DNA from: Candidatus Persebacteraceae bacterium Df01
GTDB taxonomy: Bacteria; Pseudomonadota; Gammaproteobacteria; Tethybacterales; Persebacteraceae
Assembly (NCBI GenBank): GCA_030386295.1
Contig: JANQAO010000001.1
Coordinates: forward strand, 199,546-263,545
DNA length: 64,000 nucleotides
Direction: 5' to 3'
Position 1 is the first letter of the stretch. Every line of letters starts with the position of its first letter. Below, one piece after another: positions 54,507 through 62,441 of the stretch. The notes below the pieces were generated by a model. It saw nothing but the letters and a program-made list of their open reading frames with translations, did not search any database and was not told where the DNA came from. Made by a program: the position numbers and the translations under genes.

Positions 54507-55448
54507 TTAACGGCGAGAGTGTTCCCTGAGTCCGGAATAGGCAGCATCGGTGTGTGGCGCAAACATAGCAGCGAGACCGGCATCCAACGTAGTGAGCGTT
54601 CCTAACAATTCTTGGGCATCATTCACACTTCCACAGACTGAGGGAATTTTGGCAGACAGACAATTGTCGCGGCTGAGAAAATTTACTTTTGGGATATATT
54701 CGGCAATGGCGGCGACTAGGTAAGACGAAGCTGGGTTAAGTCCAATGAGCGACCGTTTGATGTCGGCAGCGGCAAATGTGTGACGCACTATATCGGCGAG
54801 TGTCAAGATTTCTGGCCCGCCGACGGAAAGTGTTTTGTTATCGGCCTCGCCGCTTTTTAGCACTCGCGCTAAAATTTGTACCAAGTCCGTTACCGCCAAC
54901 GGTTGCATATTTGCCGTAGCACAGGGCAATACTACTATTGGCGTGAGCCGCGCTAACCGCACAAAAAGATTGATAAATTGGTCGCCTTCGCCGAACACCA
55001 CAGAAGGACGCACGATAACATGGCGAATGGAAGACGCTTCTTTTATGATTTGTTCCGCTTTGGCTTTGCTGCGTAGGTAGGCGCTGGGTGCGGCTGCCGC
55101 CGCGTTGAGGGCGCTCAGATGTACAAATCGGTATATCCTGCGATCAATACAGCCATTAATCAATATGCGAACAAATTCGCAGTGAGTGCGCTCAAAATCA
55201 CCACGTTGCCGCTCATTCAAAATGCCTACCAAATTGACCACTGCGTCCGCTCCGTCCAGTGGCTGCAATACGCTTTGTATGTTGGCTGGATTACAAGCGA
55301 TAACGTCTGTATTGGGAAGCAAAATCAGGTCATTTTTTACTTTTTCACGATCGCGCACCGGCAATACAAGTTCGTGCCCAGCAGTAGCCAGTGATGCTGT
55401 CAGGTGCCGGCCAATGAAGCCGCCGCCGCCAAAAATGACAATGCGCAT
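54507..55448 (-). CDS. NDUFA9-like NAD(P)-binding protein
   Basis: A 313-residue short-chain-dehydrogenase-like protein with IFGGGGFIGRHL at the N-terminus and FVHLSALNAA, SAYLRSKAKAEQ (Y-x3-K-like) and IVRPSVVFGEGD. It resembles the complex I NDUFA9 subfamily of extended SDRs, found next to cca in many Proteobacteria. The catalytic role in bacteria is unknown. Its ATG shares a base with the metG stop. Confidence 0.85.
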   Translation of the reverse strand: MRIVIFGGGGFIGRHLTASLATAGHELVLPVRDREKVKNDLILLPNTDVIACNPANIQSVLQPLDGADAVVNLVGILNERQRGDFERTHCEFVRILINGCIDRRIYRFVHLSALNAAAAAPSAYLRSKAKAEQIIKEASSIRHVIVRPSVVFGEGDQFINLFVRLARLTPIVVLPCATANMQPLAVTDLVQILARVLKSGEADNKTLSVGGPEILTLADIVRHTFAAADIKRSLIGLNPASSYLVAAIAEYIPKVNFLSRDNCLSAKIPSVCGSVNDAQELLGTLTTLDAGLAAMFAPHTDAAYSGLREHSRR

Positions 55449-57508
55449 TAGCTTACTTTTGCTCCCGCTGGCATGTCAGCGGCGGTGAGTAATTGCAAAT
55501 CGCCTTTGCCATCGGTTGCTGCGAGTACCATACCTTCTGATTCACCAAAACGCATTTTTCTTGGCTTGAGATTAGCTAGATACAACACCTGTCGCCCCAC
55601 GAGCGTTTCCGCCGCATAATGTTGCTTAATGCCGGCAAATACCTGTCGCAGCCGTGTATCACCGACGTCTAGCGTGAGTTTAAGAAGTTTTTGGGCTTCT
55701 GTTACATCTTCTGCCGCTGTGATTGTAGCCAATCGTAAGTCCATTTTGGCAAAGTCTTCAATAGCGATGGGAGATTTGTTAGCGGGTTCGTCTTTTGTTG
55801 GCGGCGGAGATTTATCCGGCGTTTTTTTTGACTGTGCCAATCGCTCTAATTGTTTGTTATCCATGCGCTGCATTAAGTGTTTATATTTATTAATCACGTG
55901 CTTCGCCGCCAGCGGATGCAATTTTTCGCCCCAATGCATATCGGTATTTAAAAACTCTCCGGCTTTCGTTGCCAACAGCGGCAACACTGGCGTTAGCATT
56001 AACATTAACAAATGAAAGGCGCGTGTAGCGGCGGAACAAACTGCGTGTAATTCTTCACGGCGAGCTGTGTCTTTGGCGATTGCCCACGGTGCGGCGGCGT
56101 CCACATGGGCATTAATGGTATCTGTGGCGCGCATGAGTAGCCGCATTGCTTCCTGATAGCGGCGAGATTCGTATGCCGTTGCTACTTGTTCTTCTACATC
56201 CAAAAGTGGGCGCACCATGATATCAAAATCAGTGCCGCCCCTGTCACATTCATCTAAACCGCCATCAAATAATTTGTGCAAAAACGGCGCTACACGACTG
56301 GGGATATTAACTAACTTGCCGACCAAGTCGCTGTTCACCCGAAAATTAAAATCATTTAAACTTAAGTCTAAATCTTCCATTCGGTCATTGAGTTTACAGG
56401 CGTAATAGTAGCGTAGCCATTCGGGATTAAGCCCGCAATTTAGGTAATGTTCGGCGGTGATAAAGGTGCCGCGTGATTTGGACATTTTCTCGCCGTTAAC
56501 TGTCAAAAAGCCGTGAGCAAAAATCCGTGTGGGTCGTCGGTAACCACTGTGGTGTAGTACTGCAGGCCAAAATAACGCGTGAAAATACAAAATGTCTTTA
56601 CCGATGAAGTGATATAGCTCGGTATTTCCGCCGGGACGCCAGAAATCATCAAAATTCATACCGGTACGGGCACACAAATTTTTAAAGCTCGCCATGTAGC
56701 CAATAGGTGCATCTAACCACACATAAAAATATTTTTCTTCGGGCACTTCAGGAATGCGAAAGCCAAAATAAGGCGCGTCACGTGAAATGTCCCAGTCATG
56801 CAAGTCGCGTTCCAGCCATTCCATTAATTTGTTGGCTGCCCCTTTTTGCAGGCGCGTTACGCGAGTGTCAGGGGCGGCAGGATTAATTTCGTCGCCTTGC
56901 GTCCATTCGCGCAGTTCATCGCGCATGGCACTCAAGCACAAAAAATAGTGTTTTGATGTCTTAAGCACTGGCGGGGTGTTAGACAACGAGGAGCGTGGGT
57001 TTTTAAGTTCAGTTGGCGCATACGCTGCGCCGCAGTGTTCACAAGAGTCGCCGTATTGTTCGGCTGTGCCGCACTTGGGACAGTCACCACGTACATAGCG
57101 GTCGGGCAAAAAAATGCCTTTTTCAGCATCCTGTAATTGCTCAATTTCGCGTTCGGCAATATGACCGCTTTCGCGTAATTGCAAAAATATACTGCTGGCA
57201 AGCGCTTTGTTTTCTGGTGAGTGAGTGCTGTAATAATTATCAAACGCAATATGAAAGGCGGCAAAATCGCGTACGTGATTGTCGCGTGTTTTTTTGATTA
57301 ACGCTTCAGCGCTGATGCCTTCGGATTCAGCGCGCAACATAACTGGCGTTCCGTGTGCATCATCGGCGCAGACATAAATACATTCGTGCCCACGTGATTT
57401 TTGAAACCGACACCAAATATCCGCTTGTATGTATTCAACTAAATGCCCTAAATGGATATCGCCGTTAGCATAAGGCAAGGCGGCAGTCATGAGAATTCGG
57501 CGTGACAT
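55448..57508 (-). CDS. metG: Methionyl-tRNA synthetase
   Basis: MetRS charges initiator and elongator tRNA-Met. The 686-residue enzyme has HLGH (in GDIHLGHLVEYIQ), a zinc knuckle CPKCGTAEQYGDSCEHCGAAY, KMSKS (NGEKMSKSRGTFI) and a C-terminal EMAP-II-like tRNA-binding domain (about residues 585-686). The ATG follows an extended -10 TGATAAAAT by 6 bp. It leads metG-NDUFA9-cca, all joined by overlaps or 4-bp gaps. Confidence 0.97.
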   Translation of the reverse strand: MSRRILMTAALPYANGDIHLGHLVEYIQADIWCRFQKSRGHECIYVCADDAHGTPVMLRAESEGISAEALIKKTRDNHVRDFAAFHIAFDNYYSTHSPENKALASSIFLQLRESGHIAEREIEQLQDAEKGIFLPDRYVRGDCPKCGTAEQYGDSCEHCGAAYAPTELKNPRSSLSNTPPVLKTSKHYFLCLSAMRDELREWTQGDEINPAAPDTRVTRLQKGAANKLMEWLERDLHDWDISRDAPYFGFRIPEVPEEKYFYVWLDAPIGYMASFKNLCARTGMNFDDFWRPGGNTELYHFIGKDILYFHALFWPAVLHHSGYRRPTRIFAHGFLTVNGEKMSKSRGTFITAEHYLNCGLNPEWLRYYYACKLNDRMEDLDLSLNDFNFRVNSDLVGKLVNIPSRVAPFLHKLFDGGLDECDRGGTDFDIMVRPLLDVEEQVATAYESRRYQEAMRLLMRATDTINAHVDAAAPWAIAKDTARREELHAVCSAATRAFHLLMLMLTPVLPLLATKAGEFLNTDMHWGEKLHPLAAKHVINKYKHLMQRMDNKQLERLAQSKKTPDKSPPPTKDEPANKSPIAIEDFAKMDLRLATITAAEDVTEAQKLLKLTLDVGDTRLRQVFAGIKQHYAAETLVGRQVLYLANLKPRKMRFGESEGMVLAATDGKGDLQLLTAADMPAGAKVS

Positions 57509-57514
57509 ACATTA

Positions 57515-57523
57515 ATTTTATCA
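57515..57523 (-). promoter_or_regulatory. Extended -10 of metG, 6 bp before the ATG
   Basis: TGATAAAAT on the minus strand, the same extended -10 as at thrS, ends 6 bp before the metG start codon. No Shine-Dalgarno. Predicts a leaderless metG mRNA. Confidence 0.45.
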
Positions 57524-57541
57524 TCGCCGTTGTGCTACCCG

Positions 57542-58306
57542 CTACGGTGCCAATGACAGCAATTTTTGCTTTCCCAGTGTTGGCACACTGAAGGCGTTGT
57601 CAATTGCTTCCAACGTTCGTTGATGAGCGGTGTCAGCGGCTTGTGCCGGCGTATCATCAAAAGCTAGTCGTGTCGCTAGAAGAGAGGAAAAGAAACAGCC
57701 GCTGCCGTGATAATTCCCTGGTCGGCGCTTTGTTGCCGTTTCCCATAGCAATTGTCGATTGTTGCCGTAAAGTGCATGGTGCACTGTCGCTCCTTTTTTG
57801 CAGTCGGTTATTAACACGTGCCGTGCGCCAGCATCCAATAGCACTGCGACGCCGTCAATCACTTGTCGTCGTTCGCTAAGTTCCGTCAATTCCTGGCGAT
57901 TTGGTGTGATGACACAGGTGTGTGGGAGTAACCGTCGTACGAGCTGCACCCGTTGCGTTGGAGAAATAAAAGCGGTGCCAGCAGTAGGCGACAGTACCGG
58001 GTCCCACACTGTGGGCGCGCGCCAATGGCGGATACTTTCAATAATAACGCTGGCGGCATTGCCACAAACGCCGATTTTGATCGCGTCCACTGATGTGGCG
58101 CACAAAGTGGAAAATTGCGTCCGCACTCGCGCTGTCGGTAACGGCCAGCAAGCCTTTACGCCGTTTAAATTTTGTGCGGTTACTGCTGTTGTTATTGTTA
58201 GCGCTTGACCGCCACCACAGGCAATCGCGCGCGTATCGGCGATTAATCCGGCGCCGCCGGTACCGTCAACGCCAGCAAACACGGCTACTAGTGGGCGCGC
58301 GCTCAT
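57542..58306 (-). CDS. thiD: Hydroxymethylpyrimidine/phosphomethylpyrimidine kinase
   Basis: ThiD phosphorylates the thiamine pyrimidine precursor twice. The 254-residue ribokinase-fold protein has VDGTGGAGLIADTRAI at the N-terminus, WDPVLSPTAG, VITPNRQEL and the anion hole/catalytic GNYHGSGCFFSS (GSGC). Family members usually read DPSGGAG; here it is DGTGGAG, a mild change. The ATG at 58306 is chosen; an in-frame TTG at 58312 is less likely. Divergent from rubredoxin with only 15 bp between start codons. Confidence 0.87.
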   Translation of the reverse strand: MSARPLVAVFAGVDGTGGAGLIADTRAIACGGGQALTITTAVTAQNLNGVKACWPLPTARVRTQFSTLCATSVDAIKIGVCGNAASVIIESIRHWRAPTVWDPVLSPTAGTAFISPTQRVQLVRRLLPHTCVITPNRQELTELSERRQVIDGVAVLLDAGARHVLITDCKKGATVHHALYGNNRQLLWETATKRRPGNYHGSGCFFSSLLATRLAFDDTPAQAADTAHQRTLEAIDNAFSVPTLGKQKLLSLAP

Positions 58307-58307
58307 G

Positions 58308-58313
58308 TACAAT
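58308..58313 (+). promoter_or_regulatory. -10-like TACAAT, 8 bp before the rubredoxin ATG
   Basis: TACAAT lies between the divergent thiD and rubredoxin starts, 8 bp before the rubredoxin ATG. No -35 or Shine-Dalgarno is evident. Leaderless candidate. Confidence 0.4.
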
Positions 58314-58321
58314 TAACCCTT

Positions 58322-58504
58322 ATGAGCGAAACACAACCATACTGCACCTTTATATGCCAGATTTGTGGCTGGACGTACAGTGAAGAAGAAGGAAACGAAG
58401 AAGAAGGACTGCCTCCCGGCACCCGCTGGAAAGACGTTCCTCCTAACTGGACTTGCCCTGAATGCGGAGCCCGCAAAGAAGATTTTGAAATGACCGAAGT
58501 GTAA
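58322..58504 (+). CDS. Rubredoxin
   Basis: A 60-residue rubredoxin, an Fe(Cys)4 electron carrier. Cys pairs are CQICGW (about residues 12-17) and CPECGA (about 45-50), with the typical PPGTRWKDVPPNW between them. Single-domain rubredoxins feed alkane hydroxylases or oxygen/peroxide reductases; the partner is not in the window. The gene is a single-gene unit pointing away from thiD. Confidence 0.95.
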   Translation: MSETQPYCTFICQICGWTYSEEEGNEEEGLPPGTRWKDVPPNWTCPECGARKEDFEMTEV

Positions 58505-58537
58505 AAGTGGGGGGCTGCTCTAAGCTGCCATCCTTCC

Positions 58538-59116
58538 CTACTCGCGAAATTCAAATGCTTTAACCACTTTAACGACGCCACGTATTTTGCGTGTCGTATT
58601 AATAGCAGTGGCCGCTTGTTTTTTGTTCACTAACCCAAGTAGATAAACAACGCCTTTTTCGTTGACGACTTTGACATCCAAACAAGAAAAATCTTCTATT
58701 TGGATGCTGCACAATGCTGCTTTGACTCGTGCGGTGAGTGCGCTGTCCGAGGCTTGCGAACTCAATGATGCGGCACCGGCGATTTCAATTTGATTGAGAA
58801 TTTCGCGGACATTTTCAATATTTTCTGCGATGTCAATTACTTGTTGGCGCAACGCTTCGGTAGGTGCTTGACCGGTGAGCAATAGCCGCCGGTTATAACT
58901 AGTAATGCTGATATTAACGTTACTATCAATATCGGACGACAGTTGCACCCGCATTTTTAGTTCAATCGCGTAGTCTTCAACAAAAGATCCGGTAGAACGT
59001 TCATCATTGATTACTGCGGCACCACTGGCACCGCTAAGGACGACTGCCGCTGGACAACCAGACAATAAGAAGGGCGCAATACAGGCAAAAAATAGGCAGG
59101 AAAATTTTTTCTTCAT
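58538..59116 (-). CDS. dolP: BON-domain outer-membrane lipoprotein DolP (YraP)
   Basis: DolP is a lipoprotein with two BON domains that supports outer-membrane integrity. The 192-residue protein has a signal peptide ending in the lipobox LSGC (about residue 20), then two BON-like repeats (about 45-115 and 118-188) with NVNISITSYNRRLLLTGQAP and DVKVVNEKGVVYLLGLV. The ATG at 59116 is preferred over the TTG at 59119. It lies downstream of yraN, as in E. coli. Confidence 0.88.
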   Translation of the reverse strand: MKKKFSCLFFACIAPFLLSGCPAAVVLSGASGAAVINDERSTGSFVEDYAIELKMRVQLSSDIDSNVNISITSYNRRLLLTGQAPTEALRQQVIDIAENIENVREILNQIEIAGAASLSSQASDSALTARVKAALCSIQIEDFSCLDVKVVNEKGVVYLLGLVNKKQAATAINTTRKIRGVVKVVKAFEFRE

Positions 59117-59123
59117 CAAAATG

Positions 59124-59129
59124 ATTGTA
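59124..59129 (-). promoter_or_regulatory. -10-like TACAAT, 7 bp before the dolP ATG
   Basis: TACAAT on the minus strand is 7 bp from the dolP start codon and overlaps the intergenic gap after yraN. No Shine-Dalgarno. Leaderless candidate, although dolP may also be cotranscribed with yraN. Confidence 0.35.
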
Positions 59130-59131
59130 CC

Positions 59132-59467
59132 TTAATTTGTCGCATCAAAAGCGTTACGCAGCCAGCGTACGTTGCCGTCAACGTCTACCAGTACGGCGTC
59201 AAAGCGACACGGAGGTTCGCCGTTGGCTGCTAAATAATGTGTTGCGGCCGCCGTTAGCCGCCGCTGTTTGTGATAGTCAATGCTTTCAGCGGCAGCGACT
59301 AGATTTTTGCGCTGCCGCACTTCCACAAATACTAAGGTCCTGCCGTCTTCGGCAATAATGTCAATTTCTCCCCGCCGACAACGATAATTTGTTGTAGCTA
59401 CCTGCAATCCATGTTTTTTCAGATGAGCTACCGCCATTTGTTCAGCGAGCTGTCCGGCAGTGTTCAT
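59132..59467 (-). CDS. yraN: YraN family protein (UPF0102)
   Basis: A 111-residue protein of the predicted endonuclease-like YraN family: GQLAEQMAVAHLKKHG, NYRCRRGEIDIIAEDGRTLVFVEVRQR with the E-D-EVK-like metal residues. The function is not established. The ATG at 59467 overlaps the lpoA stop by 4 bp, so it is coupled to lpoA. Confidence 0.9.
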   Translation of the reverse strand: MNTAGQLAEQMAVAHLKKHGLQVATTNYRCRRGEIDIIAEDGRTLVFVEVRQRKNLVAAAESIDYHKQRRLTAAATHYLAANGEPPCRFDAVLVDVDGNVRWLRNAFDATN

Positions 59468-60657
59468 GGTGTCAACTCCCGCAGCCGACCGCCACGATAG
59501 AATGCCAGCTTGCCAGCGCGGGAAAAAGTGCCATTTTTGAGTTGCCAGTTGCCGCTTATGCCGTTCATTAACCAATTTTCATCCCATAACGGTGAGTTCA
59601 GCACCGCGAGGCAGGCGTCTATGCCCAAGGCAAAAAAGCGCTGACGGATGATTGGCAACGTTCGCGTTTGCGGCGCGTCAAAAATTGTATGTTCGTTTGG
59701 CAGAGTAAAAAACCAAGGCATTTCCATAAAACGCAGACCTTCGCTAAGCAGAGAGCCGGAAGCTTGATTGTTGTTTATGCTGACAGCAAATACTGAATAT
59801 TGTTGCGGAACAAACTTGCGTGCTTTGCGGGCAAAGTCACCGTTGCCGGCGGCAAAAAGTACAAGGCCTCCCTTTTCGTCTGGTAATTCTTTGAGATCAT
59901 CAAACAATCGCTGCCAGTCACGTGCTGGGTCGCGAACCAAAAAACGCCCCGAAATTTTTCCGCTGGCAGCAATCCACGCTTGCTCGAAAGCCTTTCGTTG
60001 TTGGCTGCCGCGTTGCCCCGGTTGTTCTATGACACGCACGTTGGTTATGCCTTGTGCGTGCAACAAGTGCGCTAAATCGGTGGCCTCTTGACCGGCGTCC
60101 AGTGTCATCACGTAATATCCTTCACCGGCGGACGGTTGTAGCAACAATGTAGGCACTAACGCTTGTGGCTGTCGGTTTAGCAATTCCTTTACCCCGCTTT
60201 TGAGCATGGGACCGACGACAAATTGTGCTGCATTGCGTACCGCCGCCGCATAATTAGCGTACACCGACTCGGCTGTGCCGTCGGTGGCGTACAAGTCTAT
60301 TTCTACAGCCTGTTGCGATTTTTGTATGCCGTGCAGGCAACCGCGGTGAAAGCTATTTGCGGCGCGACCAGCTAATTTGCCCGCTTTTGTAGGTAGTACC
60401 AGAGCCAGTGCTGTGGGCTTAATATCCTTGCCAATACTGGGTGCACGCAGAGGTAAAAAAATAGAGTTATCAGTATCTATAGGTGGTTGTGATTTTTCTT
60501 GTACGTCCGTCGGTGACCGGTCCGAAGGAGCTTGCCGTAAAATAGCATCGCGGTCATAATCACGGTGATTAAGCAAATCTATAATCGGATTGTTTTCCGC
60601 CTGTGTTGTTATTGTTGCCAGCGCCAGAAGCGCGCACCACCATTTTTGTTTATGCAT
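59464..60657 (-). CDS. Penicillin-binding protein activator LpoA/LppC-like
   Basis: A 397-residue protein resembling the C-terminal (periplasmic-binding-fold) domain of LpoA: signal peptide (about residues 1-20, without a clear lipobox; AEN after TTQA), then ALALVLPTKAGKLAGRAANSFHRGC and a Venus-flytrap fold. In E. coli LpoA is a lipoprotein that activates PBP1A; this one is shorter, lacks the N-terminal TPR-like domain and has no obvious lipid Cys. Its identity is also supported by the rsmI and yraN neighbours. Confidence 0.78.
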   Translation of the reverse strand: MHKQKWWCALLALATITTQAENNPIIDLLNHRDYDRDAILRQAPSDRSPTDVQEKSQPPIDTDNSIFLPLRAPSIGKDIKPTALALVLPTKAGKLAGRAANSFHRGCLHGIQKSQQAVEIDLYATDGTAESVYANYAAAVRNAAQFVVGPMLKSGVKELLNRQPQALVPTLLLQPSAGEGYYVMTLDAGQEATDLAHLLHAQGITNVRVIEQPGQRGSQQRKAFEQAWIAASGKISGRFLVRDPARDWQRLFDDLKELPDEKGGLVLFAAGNGDFARKARKFVPQQYSVFAVSINNNQASGSLLSEGLRFMEMPWFFTLPNEHTIFDAPQTRTLPIIRQRFFALGIDACLAVLNSPLWDENWLMNGISGNWQLKNGTFSRAGKLAFYRGGRLRELTP

Positions 60658-61482
60658 AATTCCCCGATTTTATATGTGATTGCTTCGCCAATTGGAAATC
60701 TACGTGATATTTCACAGCGTGCTTTGGATATTTTGTCGTCGGTGTCGCTTTTGGGCGCGGAAGATACTCGTGTGGCGCGTCGCTTGCTGGCTGCTCACGG
60801 TATTTATGGTAAACGGTTACTTTCTTTGCGTGCGCACAACGAAAATCATGCCGCTGAGGCACTGCTGGCTGGCGCTTTTGAGCTGGGCACCGTTGCATAT
60901 TTATCCGACGCTGGCACCCCCAGTATCAGCGATCCGGGTGCGCGCTTGGTGCGAGCCGCTCGGGCGGCGGGAGTACGAGTGTCACCAGTGCCGGGAGCGA
61001 GTGCTTTGACGGCGTTGTTGTCGGTGGCTGGGGTTCCCGAGAGTGCGGTGCATTTTTTTGGATTCCCGCCACGAGCTGCGGTGCGGCGGCGGGATTTTTT
61101 TGAAAAATTGCTATTGCTGTCCGGTTCTGCGGTGCTGTTTGAAGCACCAACGAGAATGTCCGACACCGTGTCGCAGTTGCTTGCAGTATTGGACAGCAAT
61201 ACACGCGTTGTAGTGGGACGTGAGCTTACCAAGACGCATGAACAGGTGGTGGATATTTCGTTGGAAAATCTTGAGCAGGCACTGGCGGAAGGTAGTGTGC
61301 CGGCACGCGGAGAGTTTACATTGTTGGTGGAGTTACCCGGACGCAATCCGTTGGCGGCGGTGGGAGATGCTTTGTTTACGGCATTAGCTGCTGAATTACC
61401 GCGGCGGCGAGCAGCGTCACTGGCGGCACAATTCTGCGGTGGCGATGCCAACGATTACTACCGCCGTCACATAAAAAAATAA
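60652..61482 (+). CDS. rsmI: 16S rRNA 2'-O-methyltransferase RsmI
   Basis: RsmI methylates the 2'-O of C1402 in 16S rRNA. The 277-residue protein has the tetrapyrrole-methylase fold: VIASPIGNLRDISQRAL, GAEDTRVARRLL, YLSDAGTPSISDPG and GRELTKTHEQ. The ATG at 60652 faces the lpoA ATG at 60657 and the two start codons overlap in the palindrome ATGCAT. An in-frame start at 60565 would lie deep inside lpoA and is rejected. Confidence 0.94.
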   Translation: MHNSPILYVIASPIGNLRDISQRALDILSSVSLLGAEDTRVARRLLAAHGIYGKRLLSLRAHNENHAAEALLAGAFELGTVAYLSDAGTPSISDPGARLVRAARAAGVRVSPVPGASALTALLSVAGVPESAVHFFGFPPRAAVRRRDFFEKLLLLSGSAVLFEAPTRMSDTVSQLLAVLDSNTRVVVGRELTKTHEQVVDISLENLEQALAEGSVPARGEFTLLVELPGRNPLAAVGDALFTALAAELPRRRAASLAAQFCGGDANDYYRRHIKK

Positions 61483-61583
61483 CTGCCGTTATACGATTTC
61501 CCAAAAGCTCGGATTAAGATTAGCAAAGTATCTCAAAGCCAGCAGTATCATCAAAACAACTGTCGAGGACAGCGACTTAATTT

Positions 61584-62441
61584 TTATTCGTTGTCTGCCA
61601 ATATCCGCCAGCCACTTTTTCGGTAATAAGCCACAGCAGCGTTGCGAATTGGCAAGTGGTCAGAGCGTTTGTACGTTGCCACGGCACCACCGCCAGCAAT
61701 TTTGCCGAAATCGGGGTCACAACTCCACAACTTTATGTCATCCGGCGGATGTGGCGGTACATACGTTTTAACGCCACCGTATTTGAGAGCTGTATAACTT
61801 AAATGGATGTCTTCACCGTTGTCCCACGAATAGGGCTCTTCGCGCCACAAATGGCAAAAGTGAGCCTTGCGTGCAAACCAAGCGTGTCCAACCAAATCTA
61901 CCGTAGTTGGCTGTGACAGCAGCGCGCCGTTCCAACCAATTTTTTGTTTGGCTGAATATCCCTCTGTCGGCAAGAGTACGCCACTACCGCCCAATATGCC
62001 ATCATAGCCGGTTGTTACTGTGTTAATACAGTTTTCAAACCACAGTGGCTGTGGCAAAATGTCATCATCAAAAAATGCTACATAAGTAGTTTGTGCCAAC
62101 GATGCCAAGGTAAAACGACCGAAAAACTTCCAGTTAAAATTGGATACCAACACTCGGTCAACCAAAGACGAAAAATCTGGTGTTGGCTTTTCACTGTCAT
62201 TGCACCACACCCAAATTTGTGCCGGCGGTACACTTTGTGCCCGCAACGCTGCGACTTGTTGTTGCAAATAGCCGGGGCGTTTATAGGCGTTAAGAATAAC
62301 CGTAATACCGTTTTTGCTATCTGCAGAAAAAGGAATTCCTTCACGCTCAAAAGCAATGCCATTCTTGCGCATAGTGCGTTCTTGCGCCCAAGCATTAATG
62401 CGCATCGCTATTTTTTTGAACAATCGTGGCTTGCGGCGCAT
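61584..62441 (-). CDS. Family 2-like glycosyltransferase
   Basis: A 285-residue GT-A fold enzyme: ITVILNAYKRPGYLQQQVAALRAQ opens the nucleotide-binding fold and FFDDDILPQP (about residue 119) is the DxD metal motif. A later EEPYSWDNGEDIHLSYTALKYGG resembles the acceptor-loop ED motif. The sugar donor is unknown. It starts one base into the wecB stop (TAATG-like overlap), so the two probably act in one surface-polysaccharide pathway. Confidence 0.82.
   Translation of the reverse strand: MRRKPRLFKKIAMRINAWAQERTMRKNGIAFEREGIPFSADSKNGITVILNAYKRPGYLQQQVAALRAQSVPPAQIWVWCNDSEKPTPDFSSLVDRVLVSNFNWKFFGRFTLASLAQTTYVAFFDDDILPQPLWFENCINTVTTGYDGILGGSGVLLPTEGYSAKQKIGWNGALLSQPTTVDLVGHAWFARKAHFCHLWREEPYSWDNGEDIHLSYTALKYGGVKTYVPPHPPDDIKLWSCDPDFGKIAGGGAVATYKRSDHLPIRNAAVAYYRKSGWRILADNE

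Noticed and set aside
54503-54583. ATG starts of cca at 54583 or 54547.
   Set aside because: They overlap the upstream gene; GTG at 54502 fits family length (412) and lies 4 bp after the upstream stop. Not decisive without start mapping.
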